This document shows, piece after piece, positions 51,460 through 62,924 of a stretch of DNA of 64,000 bases. Position 1 is the stretch's first letter. Every line of letters begins with the position of its first letter. The notes under the pieces are model-generated. The model made no database searches, was not told the DNA's origin, and worked only from the letters and a program-made list of their open reading frames with translations. The stretch spans positions 40,467,422-40,531,421 of the forward strand of contig NC_084606.1 in assembly GCF_033807715.1 (NCBI RefSeq), given 5' to 3'. The translations under genes were made by a program, and so were the position numbers. The stretch is from Cololabis saira. Its lineage: Eukaryota; Chordata; Actinopteri; Beloniformes; Belonidae.

Positions 51460-54400
51460 GTCGAGCTGCGTGGAAACATCTGGAGCTGCACTCCAGATGA
51501 CAGAGCTGACAACCCAGCAAGCCGGAGAGGGAATCGCGGGGAAGCGAGACGAGCGCGAGCAGGGGGGGTTGGCGCAAGGAGGATCAACTGGAGCCAAACC
51601 GGAGCGCTGTCGCTTCGGTGGCAGCGAAACTCCGTGCGTAAACGAACCAAACTGCGATGAAGATGCCTCCGTTGAGAAAACTGGTGAATATTTGATCAGG
51701 CAGAGTGAATTTGATGACTATGAGGAGGAGGAGGAGGAGGAGGAGGAGGTTGTTAGTTTGGTGCGTTCCGACGACTCCGGCCAGTGCGTAACGGAGGACG
51801 AGTCCCACTACATCACCACGCACGAGATCGAGCTGTCGGAGCTCTCCGACCTGGAAGGAGACTGCGACCTGGGCGCGGGCTCTTCCACCAGCTGGGACCT
51901 TGACGATGGCTACCAGGTGTACTCGTTTGTGGTGTACTCTTTTGAGGAGAATGATGTAGAGGGAGAATGGGGGGTCGGCCGCCAGCCGCGCGCTCAGGGC
52001 GCTGCGGGACCAGTCAGCAATGTGCTGAGAAGTGATCCGTGCCACGCAACCGTGTGCGCCAGCGTAGATGAGAGCGTGTCCAAGCCCCCGCAGCATCATC
52101 ATCATCATGAGCAGCATCATCATCATCATCATCATGAGCACCAGCAGCAGCAGCAGCAGCGGGGCGGCGGAACCAGCGCGGGACAGATCCACCTGTCAAT
52201 CACAACGACTTCTCGAGCTATAAATGACACTAGCAACATTCAAGAACAGGGAAACATTCTTTATCATGCCAGGAGCTCCGGAGACGGGGGTCGTTATGTG
52301 TTTAGGGGAGTTGATGGGAAGGGAGAGGCGCTGCGTGACACGGCGCAGTGTCTCATAGCCGCTCCGGGACGCGTCCACTTTGGCAGATTGAGAGGAAAGG
52401 AGGTGCAGGACTATTCCAGTGGTACGTCCAGTGCTGTCAGCGAGCTGGACGACGCTGACAAGGAGGTGCGCAACCTGACCGCCAGAGCCTTCAAGAGCCT
52501 GGCTTATCCATATTTCGATGCCATCAATTTCAGCACCTCCAGCGAGTCTTCTGCATCCGAGCACGGGATAGGGATGAACAGATGGTCTGCGTTTGTCGAC
52601 CTGAAATATGGCAACGTGAATATGTCACACGGACTAGACCAAAGTCTCTGCCAAAACTCAAGGGCCTCACTTGAAATAGCCAAAAACATTGAAAATAGGG
52701 GTTATAAGGGCATTGCACTGGCAAGCATCAAGCCGCCCAGCAGCGGGATATTCACCCTGAAAGGCGGCCCTCACGCCGCATCGGCATCTACTCAGAAAAT
52801 ACAGCTGATGGGGAAATTTGCGCAGAGCCAAAGTGGGGTGATAAGGCTCACGGAGACTCTGAATTTTCGCTGCAATGTCAAATCGGGAATGTCTGGGGGA
52901 GAAAGAGGCACTCAATTTTCACAAAACGCTGCAGGATCACGTTCCACGGATGAAGTTACCAACAAGCTGCTGAGCGGCCAGCTGAGGGGGGGCAGCAAGT
53001 CGCCCGTTCAAACCATGGAAGACGTGCACAAGAAGGCCGTATTCGCGTCGAGCCTGATCCAAAATGTGATTTCTAAGAAAATGCAGTTCGAGCAGGAGCA
53101 GAAGATGGAAAGAGGGGAGATAACCGAGCCTTATCAGACGCCTTCCCCGAGCTTTACGCACCAGGACAGCGAGGCTCACACGGGGAAGGGGGGCAGAGAG
53201 CTGCAGGCGCGCAGCTCCAAATTCTCTGAGAGCAGCTCTGACTACGCTATAATGTGCATGGATGAATTAGGAGACTTCGTGGACAGCGGCTCATGTGATA
53301 CCAAGAGCGACTCCTGGAGAAAAGACGCGTCCGCTCCTGCAACTGAATCTAAATTAGAGCCAGCGAGGGAGGCTGGAATCGAGACTAAAAAAGGCGCATT
53401 GGAAGCGTCCAAAAGCACACTACTTCGCAGCCAAAATAGCGCGTTCAGATGCTGGAAGGACGAGGAGGTTAGGTTTCAAAAGGATCATAAAAACGACAAA
53501 ACTCTGGGGGGCAAGCTGTGTTCGGCTTATCAAAAACCGGGCGAGTGGGATCCGCGCTCGGAGGACGACAGCAAACTGACTAAAATGTCTCATTTGTTTG
53601 TTCCAAGTATCCAACTGGTGTCCAGTGACCAAGAAGTGGGACAACAGCTGCAGCGCAGAGATTATTCCCAATGTGGAGATGAAGGCGGAATGAAACTGCG
53701 CTCTAACAACACCTTATACATCACAGACTCCAGGACTTTGGCAACATCCAAATCTCCGGAAATTAAAATTAATTTAAGGAGCGTCAGAGACGATAAAACG
53801 GAACCCTTTGGCGTGTCCAAACTGCGCCCTCCTAATATAGACTCGAAGGCACAGAGCCTTATCAGAACAGATGACTTCAAATGCCAAGCACTGGCTGCAG
53901 CTTTGAAGGGTGAGTCCACAGATAAAGTTCCACATTTCATGGTGAGAGACATTAGAGATAATAAAGGGAAATTACAAACTCCCATTCACCAAGTCAGAGA
54001 TGTGCGTAAATTGGTTAAAAGTTCATATCATTTTGTTTCTTTGGATAACAACGAAAACAAATCCAACTTTGCCTCTGTTGACAGTCATATAGAGCAACAG
54101 AAGCAAATGCAGAATCGGAATCGCAATTCTGTGTCCCCCATTGTGATAAAGTGTCAATCTGTGAATACGAATAATACCACGAAACAATCTGGGAATCTTG
54201 AAACAACCAACCAGGAGCCTTTGGACACGGGCGGTTTGTCTACAGAGGGCGCTATAAATGCTCCACTACAGAGGGCCGCAGGGAGAGCCCCGTTAACGTC
54301 CAACAGCTCTTCTGAAGGAACTATTGGGCTCAGAATTGAGAGCAAAGACACCCCAAAGAAGCAGGAAAAAATATCTGACACAGAAAAGAAACCAGAGTCA

Positions 54401-55846
54401 AAAATGGCAAATCGGGTGGCTTTTGAGAAACTCCAAGCTGCTGTGAAAACCATGGAACAGCTTTATGTATTTGAAAAGAATGAATGGAAGAGGAAGCGTG
54501 AACCGCAGCCCCTGATAGGCAGCCATGTGCTGTCAATGATAGCCAATGAGGAGCACGGAGGACCTGAGGAGGACGGAGCAAAAGGCCCCAACATGGACCG
54601 GACAGACAGGGGAGATTCCTATCCCAACATGGATAAAACGCCAGCGTCACCCAGCCTTCTAAGGAGGGAGGACAGAGACCAAGTGAAGTCCCTTCAGACA
54701 TTCAGCAGCCGTGATGTGAGACTGTCTGCCAACATCAGCCAAAGCTATTACGCCGCAGGAAGCAAAAACACAGCCAGTCTCCATTCTAACTTCAAGACCT
54801 CCACAACTGCAAATACCCGGCTGTCAAACACCATCACGCAAACACCTTTTAGCAACAAAACCTTTGTCCCCAGGTCTCCTAAATCACCTCTGTCACTAAA
54901 GATTAGCCAGACAAGTGGAAACAAGCAACTTGGATCAAAGGATGTGGAAATGTTTGAACATCAGTTTTCAAACACATCAGCTGACAACGTGGACTACCTA
55001 ACCATTCCGGTCAAATCCCACTCCAGCACCAGAACGCTACCTTCATCTGCTGATAAAACATCAGTATACACATTTGCCACCCAGCTACAGCCGAGCCCTC
55101 CTCCAGCGCGGGAGGTAGCTGGCGCCAGGGGCCAGGAGGACCACAACCAGCCCACCAAACGCTCTAGCATCGTGATGGAGACCCGTCCTTCAGAGATCCC
55201 TTCTGCTGCCATCTATCACTCTTTGCCAATGGGGATGTCCACCATTCAGCCACACATGTACTGTTTTTCCCCGGTGTTGAGCCCAGCCCCCACTATTGAT
55301 CCCTTTCAGACCACTCAGAGGAAGATGCTCCTGGATCCCACGACTGGGAACTACTTCCTGGTGGATACTCCAGTGCAGCCAGCCACAAAGCGTCTCTTTG
55401 ACCCAGAAACAGGCCAATATGTGGACGTGCCCATGCCACAGCCTCCCATGACGCCTGTACACATGCCCATCTCCCCGTTGGCCCTCAGTCCTGGAGCATA
55501 TGGCCAGCCCTACATGATCTACCCAGGCCTGATGGCGGCGCCTCCGGTGATGCCTCCCCGAACATTGGTGCCGTCACAAATGGCCGTGCCGCTGGAGGAA
55601 GAGAGTGGGGAAAAAGCCTTTGCACAGCAGACTGAAGGGATGTACATGGAGAGTCCCTTCTACATGGCGACTGGGAGGTCTTCCCAGGGGGCCTCAGGGG
55701 CCCAGCAACAGAATAACCGGGCAGCGCGTGGCCTCTCCACCGTCAAGCAGCCCGTCATCAGCATCACCTCCCAGCAGGGGCCCCGGATCGTTGCCCCCCC
55801 CTCATTTGATGGGACTACCATGAGCTTTGTGGTGGAACACGGATGA
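51449..55846 (+). CDS. C4orf54: Probable C4orf54 homologue, DUF4585-like protein (large single coding exon)
   Basis: The open frame encodes 1465 residues from ATG 51449 (AACATGA context). The frame is open further upstream but lacks an ATG. Features in order: a Glu-rich run (about 92-102); SHYITTHEIELSELSDLE (about 119-135); an acidic-aromatic block (SWDLDDGYQVYSFVVYSF); a His/Gln-rich run from CATCAT and CAGCAG codons (about 215-240); FDAINFSTSSESSASEHGIG (about 357-376); a long disordered Ser/Lys-rich middle; and near the C-terminus LLDPTTGNYFLVDTPVQP and RLFDPETGQYVDVPMPQP (about 1293-1332), the DUF4585-type block. It ends MSFVVEHG. The composition fits a disordered, possibly cytoskeleton-associated protein; the molecular function is unknown to me. 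It is the only clearly host gene here. PROB1-type relatives share the C-terminal block, so the orthology is not proven. Confidence 0.75.
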   Translation: MKSESSCVETSGAALQMTELTTQQAGEGIAGKRDEREQGGLAQGGSTGAKPERCRFGGSETPCVNEPNCDEDASVEKTGEYLIRQSEFDDYEEEEEEEEEVVSLVRSDDSGQCVTEDESHYITTHEIELSELSDLEGDCDLGAGSSTSWDLDDGYQVYSFVVYSFEENDVEGEWGVGRQPRAQGAAGPVSNVLRSDPCHATVCASVDESVSKPPQHHHHHEQHHHHHHHEHQQQQQQRGGGTSAGQIHLSITTTSRAINDTSNIQEQGNILYHARSSGDGGRYVFRGVDGKGEALRDTAQCLIAAPGRVHFGRLRGKEVQDYSSGTSSAVSELDDADKEVRNLTARAFKSLAYPYFDAINFSTSSESSASEHGIGMNRWSAFVDLKYGNVNMSHGLDQSLCQNSRASLEIAKNIENRGYKGIALASIKPPSSGIFTLKGGPHAASASTQKIQLMGKFAQSQSGVIRLTETLNFRCNVKSGMSGGERGTQFSQNAAGSRSTDEVTNKLLSGQLRGGSKSPVQTMEDVHKKAVFASSLIQNVISKKMQFEQEQKMERGEITEPYQTPSPSFTHQDSEAHTGKGGRELQARSSKFSESSSDYAIMCMDELGDFVDSGSCDTKSDSWRKDASAPATESKLEPAREAGIETKKGALEASKSTLLRSQNSAFRCWKDEEVRFQKDHKNDKTLGGKLCSAYQKPGEWDPRSEDDSKLTKMSHLFVPSIQLVSSDQEVGQQLQRRDYSQCGDEGGMKLRSNNTLYITDSRTLATSKSPEIKINLRSVRDDKTEPFGVSKLRPPNIDSKAQSLIRTDDFKCQALAAALKGESTDKVPHFMVRDIRDNKGKLQTPIHQVRDVRKLVKSSYHFVSLDNNENKSNFASVDSHIEQQKQMQNRNRNSVSPIVIKCQSVNTNNTTKQSGNLETTNQEPLDTGGLSTEGAINAPLQRAAGRAPLTSNSSSEGTIGLRIESKDTPKKQEKISDTEKKPESKMANRVAFEKLQAAVKTMEQLYVFEKNEWKRKREPQPLIGSHVLSMIANEEHGGPEEDGAKGPNMDRTDRGDSYPNMDKTPASPSLLRREDRDQVKSLQTFSSRDVRLSANISQSYYAAGSKNTASLHSNFKTSTTANTRLSNTITQTPFSNKTFVPRSPKSPLSLKISQTSGNKQLGSKDVEMFEHQFSNTSADNVDYLTIPVKSHSSTRTLPSSADKTSVYTFATQLQPSPPPAREVAGARGQEDHNQPTKRSSIVMETRPSEIPSAAIYHSLPMGMSTIQPHMYCFSPVLSPAPTIDPFQTTQRKMLLDPTTGNYFLVDTPVQPATKRLFDPETGQYVDVPMPQPPMTPVHMPISPLALSPGAYGQPYMIYPGLMAAPPVMPPRTLVPSQMAVPLEEESGEKAFAQQTEGMYMESPFYMATGRSSQGASGAQQQNNRAARGLSTVKQPVISITSQQGPRIVAPPSFDGTTMSFVVEHG

Positions 55847-55860
55847 ATGTCAGCTCACCT

Positions 55861-55872
55861 GTACAGGTGAGT
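55861..55872 (+). promoter_or_regulatory. Possible splice donor just after the host stop codon
   Basis: tacag|gtgagt starts 20 bases after the TGA (gt at 55867-55868) and matches the donor consensus. It would send the transcript to a non-coding 3' exon. Confidence 0.4.
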
Positions 55873-56190
55873 AGATCAGACTTCCTGTACAACATCAGGA
55901 TTGGCAAAATCTATTACTACTACTACTGTTATTTATCAGACACTTTTATCCTAAGCGACTTACATCTGAGAGGCAAGGCAAGTTTTTTTTGTATAGCACA
56001 ATTCAACACACCGTAATTCAAAGTGCTATACATCAACATTAAAAGCGGTAAGACACAATTAAACAGTAAATAACAAATAAAATGAAATAAAATGATAAGA
56101 AAAGAGGTAAAATAATAAAAAGCACAAGTTGTTAAAAAGTAAGGACAGTAGAGTACAGCAGGTACATCCCATTCTTACAATGGAAAGAAT

Positions 56191-56475
56191 TACATTTCTA
56201 TACGGTCAAAACGTACAAAGACCGGGACAAATACAGTATTACAAAAGTAATCTGTAACAATTTGTATGGTGAATTTAAAAAATTTGACAATTCTATGCCA
56301 CAATGCCTGTTTCCAGGTCTTATTTCACACAACTCACGAGAATTATGTTTCTATACAGTCAAAACGTACAAAGACCGGGTCAAATACAATATTACAAAAG
56401 TAATCTGTGCCGATTCTTGCAATGAATTAAACCAATTTGACAATTCTACGTCACAATGCCTGCATTCAGGGCTTA
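56191..56475. repeat. Tandem pair of roughly 150-bp repeats
   Basis: The strings gtcaaaacgtacaaagaccg, tacaaaagtaatctgt, tttgacaattct and cacaatgcctg occur in the same order in both halves (first near 56205, second near 56357). One plus-strand frame stays open through both: FYTVKTYKDRDKYSITKVIC and FYTVKTYKDRVKYNITKVIC. Confidence 0.9.
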
Positions 56476-56794
56476 TCCATAACCGCGCAGTTTTCAAAAA
56501 GTATTTAATTTAAGAGCACGCTTAAATAACAAATACAATTAAATAAAATGATAAGAAAAGAGGTCAAATAATAAAAAGCACAAGTTGTTAAAAATAAGGG
56601 CAGTAGAGTACAGCAGGTAAGTATTTAATTTAGGAGTACGCTTCAGTAAACAGTAATGTTTTTATCCTGATTTAAAGGAGCTGACAGTTGGAGCAGACCT
56701 CAGGTCTACAGGAAGTTTGTTCCACCGGTGAGGAGCAGAATAACTGAACGCTGCCTCACCTTGCTTGGTTCTGGTTCTGGAACCACAACAAACC

Positions 56795-57026
56795 AGATCC
56801 AGATGAACCTCAGGGGTCTGGGAGCTTCATAGGAACTAACAGATCCAGATGAACCTCAGGGGTCTGGGAGCTTCATAGGAACTAACAGATCCAAATGAAT
56901 CTCAGGGGTCTGGGAGCTTCATAGGAACTAACAGATCCAGATGAACCTCAGGGGTCTGGGAGCTTCATAGGAACTAACAGATCCAGATGAACCTCAGGGG
57001 TCTGGGAGCTTCATAGGAACTAACGG
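56795..57026. repeat. 46-bp minisatellite, about 5 units (reverse of 29868 array)
   Basis: cctcaggggtctgggagctt occurs five times at 46-base spacing, the complement of the unit at 29868-30264. Confidence 0.95.
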
Positions 57027-57040
57027 ATCAAGCATGTATT

Positions 57041-57712
<672 letters not shown>

Positions 57713-57937
57713 TAGCCTTTCGGGCCTGAACCACATTGCGAAACGGGTTTGTATTGTGAAATTAAGTGGTAATAAGGAGATGAAGGGAAAAATAGAAAAA
57801 AGAAGTCTTACGCTCACACTGTTCAGCATCAACATCTCTAGGCCAGAGACAGCAGAGATGTGGACACCTGTGTTCTGTTCAGATGAATCAGTATCTTGGA
57901 TCTGTTCCAGCCTAAAATGAGCCCCCTTTGTTCCAGA

Positions 57938-58690
57938 TTCAATTCAATTCAATTCAATTTTATTTATATAGCGTCTAATACAACAGAGTTGTCTCTAGAC
58001 GCTTTACAGAGACCCATACCCAGAACATGACCCCCGAGCAATTATTACATAAACAATGGCAGGTAAAAACTCCCCTAGTGGGAGAAAAACCTTAAGCCAA
58101 ACAGTGGCAAGGAAAAACTCCCCTTTAGGAGGGAAGAAACCTTGAGCAGGACCAGGCTCATAAGGGGGGACCCTCCTGCCGAGGGCCAGACTGGTGGGTC
58201 AGGGACGGCAACAGCACAGCAGGCAGGTGGAAGCAGCCACGGGATGACCAGGGGTGGGGACCGCAGGCAGGTGGAAGCAGCAACGGGATGACCGGGGGTG
58301 GGGACCGCAGGCCAGCACGCAGCTCCCGAAGCTCCGGCCCAATCAGCAAGTCCCAGGTTGGGGTGCAGGGTCGGGGAAAGACTTGTGCTCCGTAATGCAA
58401 GCTACAAGCCACCCACGACCACCTGCAGGTTCCGGTGTCCGGCAAAGGATGCTGCAACATGGACAAAAGAGAGAAAAGGGAGGAGAAGGGGGGGCCAGCA
58501 CAAGAAACTACAGGAGCGACTCTGACACACTAAAGTTTACACTACCTAGAGATTTACCAACACCAGCTAGAGGTTTACTAAACACTAACTATAGGCTTTA
58601 CTAAACAGAAATGTTTTAAGTTTAGTTTTAAAGGTGGAGGTGGTGTCAGCCCCCTTAACCCAGATTGGAAGTTGGTTCCATAGTAGTGGT
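57938..58690 (-). mobile_element. L2 3' end fragment, same family as 42172
   Basis: The (ATTCA)n tail at 57938-57957 and gcgtctaatacaacagagtt match 42180-42230. 58381-58688 matches 42278-42587 closely. A middle part (58041-58380) is absent from the 42172 copy, which therefore carries a 3' UTR deletion or this one an insertion. It contains only the last codons of ORF2. Confidence 0.87.
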
Positions 58691-59280
58691 GCCAGATCAG
58701 AGCTAAAAGGAACCATCCCGACTTTCATCAGCAGCTAGTCTGATCGTATCAGTGACCTTGACAAAGCTCATTTACACAAAGATTTTAGAACATAAAATGC
58801 TTTCAATAGCGGAACATATCAGAGCCGGGTCGGGGGGCGGGGCATATGACCGGGGGCGGGGCCTATGACCGGGCCCTTTGCAGCTGCTGAGTCCCTATTA
58901 TCATCACTATTATCATCGCTATAGCCGAGAGACAGAGAAGGAAATAAGCTAGGCGGCCGGGCTACTATAGCAACAATTTACCACCAACTCACATGTTCTT
59001 GCTGCTAGTGTGTGTCTGTAATTGTTCTAACTGAAGCTACCTGTAAACCTGCTCCCTAACCATGATGCAGCTTTTGGGCGGCCCGGGGATGAATCCCTGC
59101 TAACAACGTCAGGTTCATCTCCCACAGGAGGAGGATTAGGGCCAACAAAATATGCGTCTAGCTTGGACAATTTGGATTTTTCTTGCTCCCTTTTTTTCTT
59201 TTTCTTTGCATTTTATCACTCCACTTTTGTGTTTCTAACTCCTGTTGATGTTTAGGCTGTAGGATTACTGCTCTGTTGAC
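58691..59280. other. No gene recognised
   Basis: A short duplicated GC-rich motif (gaccgggggcggggc and gaccgggccc, 58848-58878) is present; otherwise nothing is supported. Confidence 0.35.
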
Positions 59281-59475
59281 AAGGCAAGTTTATTTATATA
59301 GCACAATTCAATACAAGGTAATTCAAAGTGCTTTACATCAACATTAACAAGTGGCAAGACATAATAAAACAGTAAATAACAAATAAAATGAAATAAAATT
59401 ATGAGAAAAGAAGGTAAAATAATAAAAAGCACAAGTTGCTGAAAATTAAGGGCAGTAGAGTACCATAGGTACACA
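59281..59475 (-). mobile_element. L2-like LINE 3' end, short copy
   Basis: ggcaagtttatttatatagc to gggcagtagagtacc repeats the 3' terminus at 27801-27985 with few differences and is truncated beyond that. Confidence 0.8.
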
Positions 59476-59654
59476 TTTGGAGATTCATTTGCAATTTTTG
59501 TTTTAATGTTAACTGTGAGAGTGAAAATCTCAGCACAACATATCAGATGCTTTATACCCAGGGGTGAAAGTAAGCCGATACGATCCGGTACTCCGTACTA
59601 CCAAAAGATTCTGTGCCGGTACGCAGTACCGGGAAAAAAAAACACACGAATTGC

Positions 59655-59755
59655 TGACAATAATCTTCGCATACAGCAGGTCTCGAACTCTCGATCTCTC
59701 ACACCAAAGACGACGCTGACCACTCAGCCATGACTCAGCTCCGCCTTTTTTGACT
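59655..59755 (-). mobile_element. tRNA-like SINE head or tRNA pseudogene
   Basis: The minus strand reads tggctgagtgg (A box, complement of 59720-59730) and agttcgagacc (B box, complement of 59679-59689) with tRNA-like spacing of about 30 bases. The flanks do not fold into a convincing acceptor stem by eye, so a functional tRNA is unlikely. The nearby caggggtgaaagta at 59569 may be an end of a surrounding DNA element. Confidence 0.5.
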
Positions 59756-60077
59756 GACTGAGTGAGGAGAGACGAACATAGCGATATAATCTAACTGAGT
59801 CCCGACCTGTTTTTTCGTAATTTTTAAAATATTTGTACGATATAAATATTAGTAAAACCCCACTATTTGTGCTTTTGTGAATAGCGTATTCCAGTCTTTA
59901 CTTCCTAAACACACACACTGCATGGAAGGGAGCGTTTGATTTATTGTTCACGTAATTGTTTTTTATTTTTTCACGACCAGATCCACGCACTTTATTTATG
60001 TCATTTGCACCGGGCAAGGACAAAAAATTTATGATTCCACCAAAATTCCAAAGATTTTTGTGATTGGCTGACACATA

Positions 60078-60102
60078 ACCAGCATATTTCAAATATGCTG
60101 GT
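60078..60102. repeat. Perfect 25-base palindrome (12-bp stem, 1-base centre)
   Basis: accagcatattt and its complement aaatatgctggt surround a single c. Confidence 0.93.
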
Positions 60103-60121
60103 AAATAATCACACGCCAAAT

Positions 60122-60146
60122 AATCACAAATATGATATTTGTGATT
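60122..60146. repeat. Second perfect 25-base palindrome
   Basis: aatcacaaatat and its complement atatttgtgatt surround a single g. Confidence 0.93.
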
Positions 60147-60839
60147 GGTTTTCATTCCTCGTTTCAGGAAAAAAAGAAAAAAGCTTCAAAAATGTTGAAG
60201 TAATGTTTTTTTTTAGGTTTTAAGTGCTTTGCTTTGATGAAAAAAAAAATGCTTAAGAAATTATTTTCCATTTCAATGCACACATTGTAAGAGACATTTT
60301 GAAACATTATACTCATCTTTTACTCTTTTTTTCATTTATCTGCCCAATGTTCTGAAAATTCAAAGACAGAGACTTGTTAACTGTTCAGCTGCTGATGAAT
60401 TTAACTGTAAATTTATTCTAATTTGAAACAAAACAAATTGTTATGATTTTGAAAGTTTTGTCAACATTTACAAATTATTCTGTGACAATCCTTGGTCCGG
60501 ACTGGCCTTTATTTACTCTATTTAAATAAATCATTTGCTATAGGCCTACACAGTGTTGTGTTTCTAATTTCTACACCATACAGGCGTTAAAAAATGTAAT
60601 GCGTGTTCAGGGATGCAAGAAGCTGGTGGTGGGAGGAGAACAAGCCATGAAGGTTGGGGTTGTAGTACCAGCAAGAACTTTAATATACTTTCACCTCTGT
60701 TTATACCTAATATGAACCAAGTGGTGCCACAAAAAAAAACAACTCGCGGGCGGGGCCTGCTGCCTCAGGGGCCCCATTGGGCCCCGGGCCTGAGAGTACC
60801 GCCCCCAGCCCCACCCGAAGCCCCACCCCTGGATGCTTT

Positions 60840-61010
60840 CAATACCACGTTTTCCAGGGACATCCATGTATTTTTCACAAAGAGAATGACAAAGCCCATT
60901 GTAGACACAGAGGAAGGGTACAGGTGCTGGACTGGCCTACCTGACCCAAAAGAGAATTTGTGGGGAATTTTGAAATGAAAGATGTGAGGACACACTGATT
61001 GACTGTCAAC
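60840..61010 (+). pseudogene. Possible Tc1/mariner-like transposase C-terminal relic
   Basis: Across frame breaks the reading gives pieces similar to the catalytic tail of Tc1-like transposases: a VLDW-like block near 60925 and a PKENLWGILK block near 60948-60977. There is no full frame and no inverted repeats were found, so this is weak. Confidence 0.35.
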
Positions 61011-61504
61011 TCACGCTGGACGACTTTCACTAACTCCAGACTCAAAGATCTACTTTTATGATTAAATTGGACATTTTCATCATTACTTAATGACACAAGA
61101 ACAAAAGAATCTCACAGGAGTGCCACAAAACAATAAAATGAGAATAAGAAATATTTCAAATAAATCTGATTTATTTATTCATTACTATTTTCTTTATCTT
61201 CATGTTTTTTAATGACACATCTTGACTATTACAGCATGACCATTGTGTATTGACACATTTTTCATTAAAAGTGGACTAAGACACAATTTCGACACAATTG
61301 AAATTTGATGTTGATCTCTTTGGAATCTGAACAGCTTTAGATCTATCAAGAAACGGATAGAGATCCCAGGTATGGGCTCGCCGTGCTGACTGGAGGGGGT
61401 GGGGGGCGGGGCTGCTGGGCTGTGCTGGGCTTCCAGGGGGGAGATGGGAGTTGTGAGAGAATGATTGTCCATGTCTTTGTCAGTGAGTGTATGTTAGTGT
61501 CTGT

Positions 61505-61622
61505 GTGAATGGGTGTCCTGCGATGGACTGGTGACCTGTCCAGGGTGCACCCCTGCTTCTCACCTGTAATTAGCTGGGATAGGTTCCAGCAGGCCCTCGT
61601 GACCCTGCAAAGGATAAAACAG
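61505..61622 (+). mobile_element. Abundant fish repeat tail (SINE or LINE 3' end)
   Basis: tcctgcgatggactggtgac, ctgtccagggtgcac and gctgggataggttccagc, then gaccctgcaaaggataaa, are the signature of a very common teleost interspersed repeat. The family is not assigned. Confidence 0.6.
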
Positions 61623-61671
61623 GTATATTATATACCAGAGGCAGATCTAGAGGGGGGGGGCATGTGTTTGT

Positions 61672-61688
61672 ATGTATGTGTATGTGAA

Positions 61689-61779
<91 letters not shown>

Positions 61780-61785
61780 GTATAT
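61672..61785. repeat. (TATGTG)n hexanucleotide microsatellite
   Basis: About 18 units of tgtatg in tandem. Confidence 0.95.
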
Positions 61786-62576
61786 ACAATAGAGGGAATG
61801 CGCATGACATCACAGATGCGACTTCACAGCGGGATACGCCCACCGAGTGTGTGTGAGTGACTAAGGGCCCGATTTACTAAAGGTTTGCGTGTGTTAAAAC
61901 GTGTGCAAACTTGACAGCACCCGCAAACCAAAGTGCCAGCTGATCTACTAACAGCGTGCAAAGACGACTGCGTCTCTGAAATGCGCAAAATTGCACACGC
62001 AATTCAGTTAGTACTTTTGCCCTGATGAATAATCAATATGGGGCGTACCTGCCAGAACGCGCTAAATACTGGGAGGGGAAGATGCAAATTGCTCCATTTA
62101 CCACGCGCAATGAGATTTACCAAGCCTGAAAGTAATTGCGCGTATTGGGATTGCGTCTGTATTTAATACGTTCGAAAGGAAGGTGCAAATCTGCTGCTGC
62201 CGTTATTGTGGCAAGGAGGCGACATCCAAAATCAAAGAATATGCAGAGAGAGAGACTTTATTCTGCTGCATGCTATTTTAAAAATGGTTGCACAAGTTTT
62301 ATTAAAGGCCACTTTTTCTTTAGTTCTTCGCCTTATATCTTTGCCACCTTCTCTTATTGTGCCCCCCTCCACTCGCCCACAAGCAGGCCAAGCCTTTGTG
62401 CCAAAACTTTGTATTTTATTGATTACTTATCTTATTGAACGTGAAATCATCCTTCGTAAATTACATTTAATTAAAACCCGTGCTTATTAATCACAAAACA
62501 CAGGTTAAACATCATGACCAAATCCGCTCCGTCCCGCTGTGTCAGGATCAGCGCAGAGACTGCAGCTTCGCCTGAA

Positions 62577-62690
62577 TTATGGTTCTGCGTTAAATCGATG
62601 GCGAAGCCGACGCGTAGGGTCGCGGTGCGGTGTGCGTCGCCGCGTACCCTACGCCGTCGGTTTTGCGTTGGTGTGACGCGGAACCATAAA
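62577..62690. mobile_element. Foldback MITE inside the Harbinger-like element
   Basis: ttatggttctgcgt at the left pairs with acgcggaaccataa at the right, and the inner blocks pair too (gacgcgtagggtcgcgg with ccgcgtaccctacgccgtc). The whole 114 bases form an imperfect hairpin. It resembles a compact GC-rich repeat common in fish. Confidence 0.75.
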
Positions 62691-62924
62691 TCATCCTTTA
62701 GTGTGCGCTCTCCTCTGTGCGCTGTTCTGAACACTTCTCTTCTTTCGGATGATGGTCCCGTCTGTCACACATTTACTGTCAGTGTTTGCTATATAATATA
62801 TAATATTTGCAATATACTGTGGACATCTGAATAAAAACTTAACTCATAAATAGATGAATCAAAGCGCTCTCCAGCTCTGTGTCTGATGTCTTTTTCTCCT
62901 CAGATCATGCCGAGCACCGCGGGG

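Larger units (their letters stand above)
55975..57040 (-). mobile_element. L2-like LINE 3' end with two tandem expansions
   Basis: The left end (ggcaaggcaagttttttttg, then cacaattcaacac) matches 27801 and 59281. The body matches 27960-28350 in the same order: cagcaggtaagtatttaatt, caccggtgaggagcagaataactg and tgaacctcaggggtctggg. Two expansions are embedded: a pair of repeats of about 150 bases (56191-56475) and a 46-bp array (56795-57026). Only the ORF2 C-terminus remains, in broken form. Confidence 0.82.

Noticed and set aside
51584..52192. Minus-strand frame of about 200 residues with an LMMMMMM run
   Set aside because: Antisense shadow of the host coding exon, caused by CAT and CAG codon runs.
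59655..59755. Functional tRNA gene on the minus strand
   Set aside because: The boxes fit, but no convincing acceptor stem or anticodon arm could be folded by eye; kept as a SINE or tRNA-like relic.
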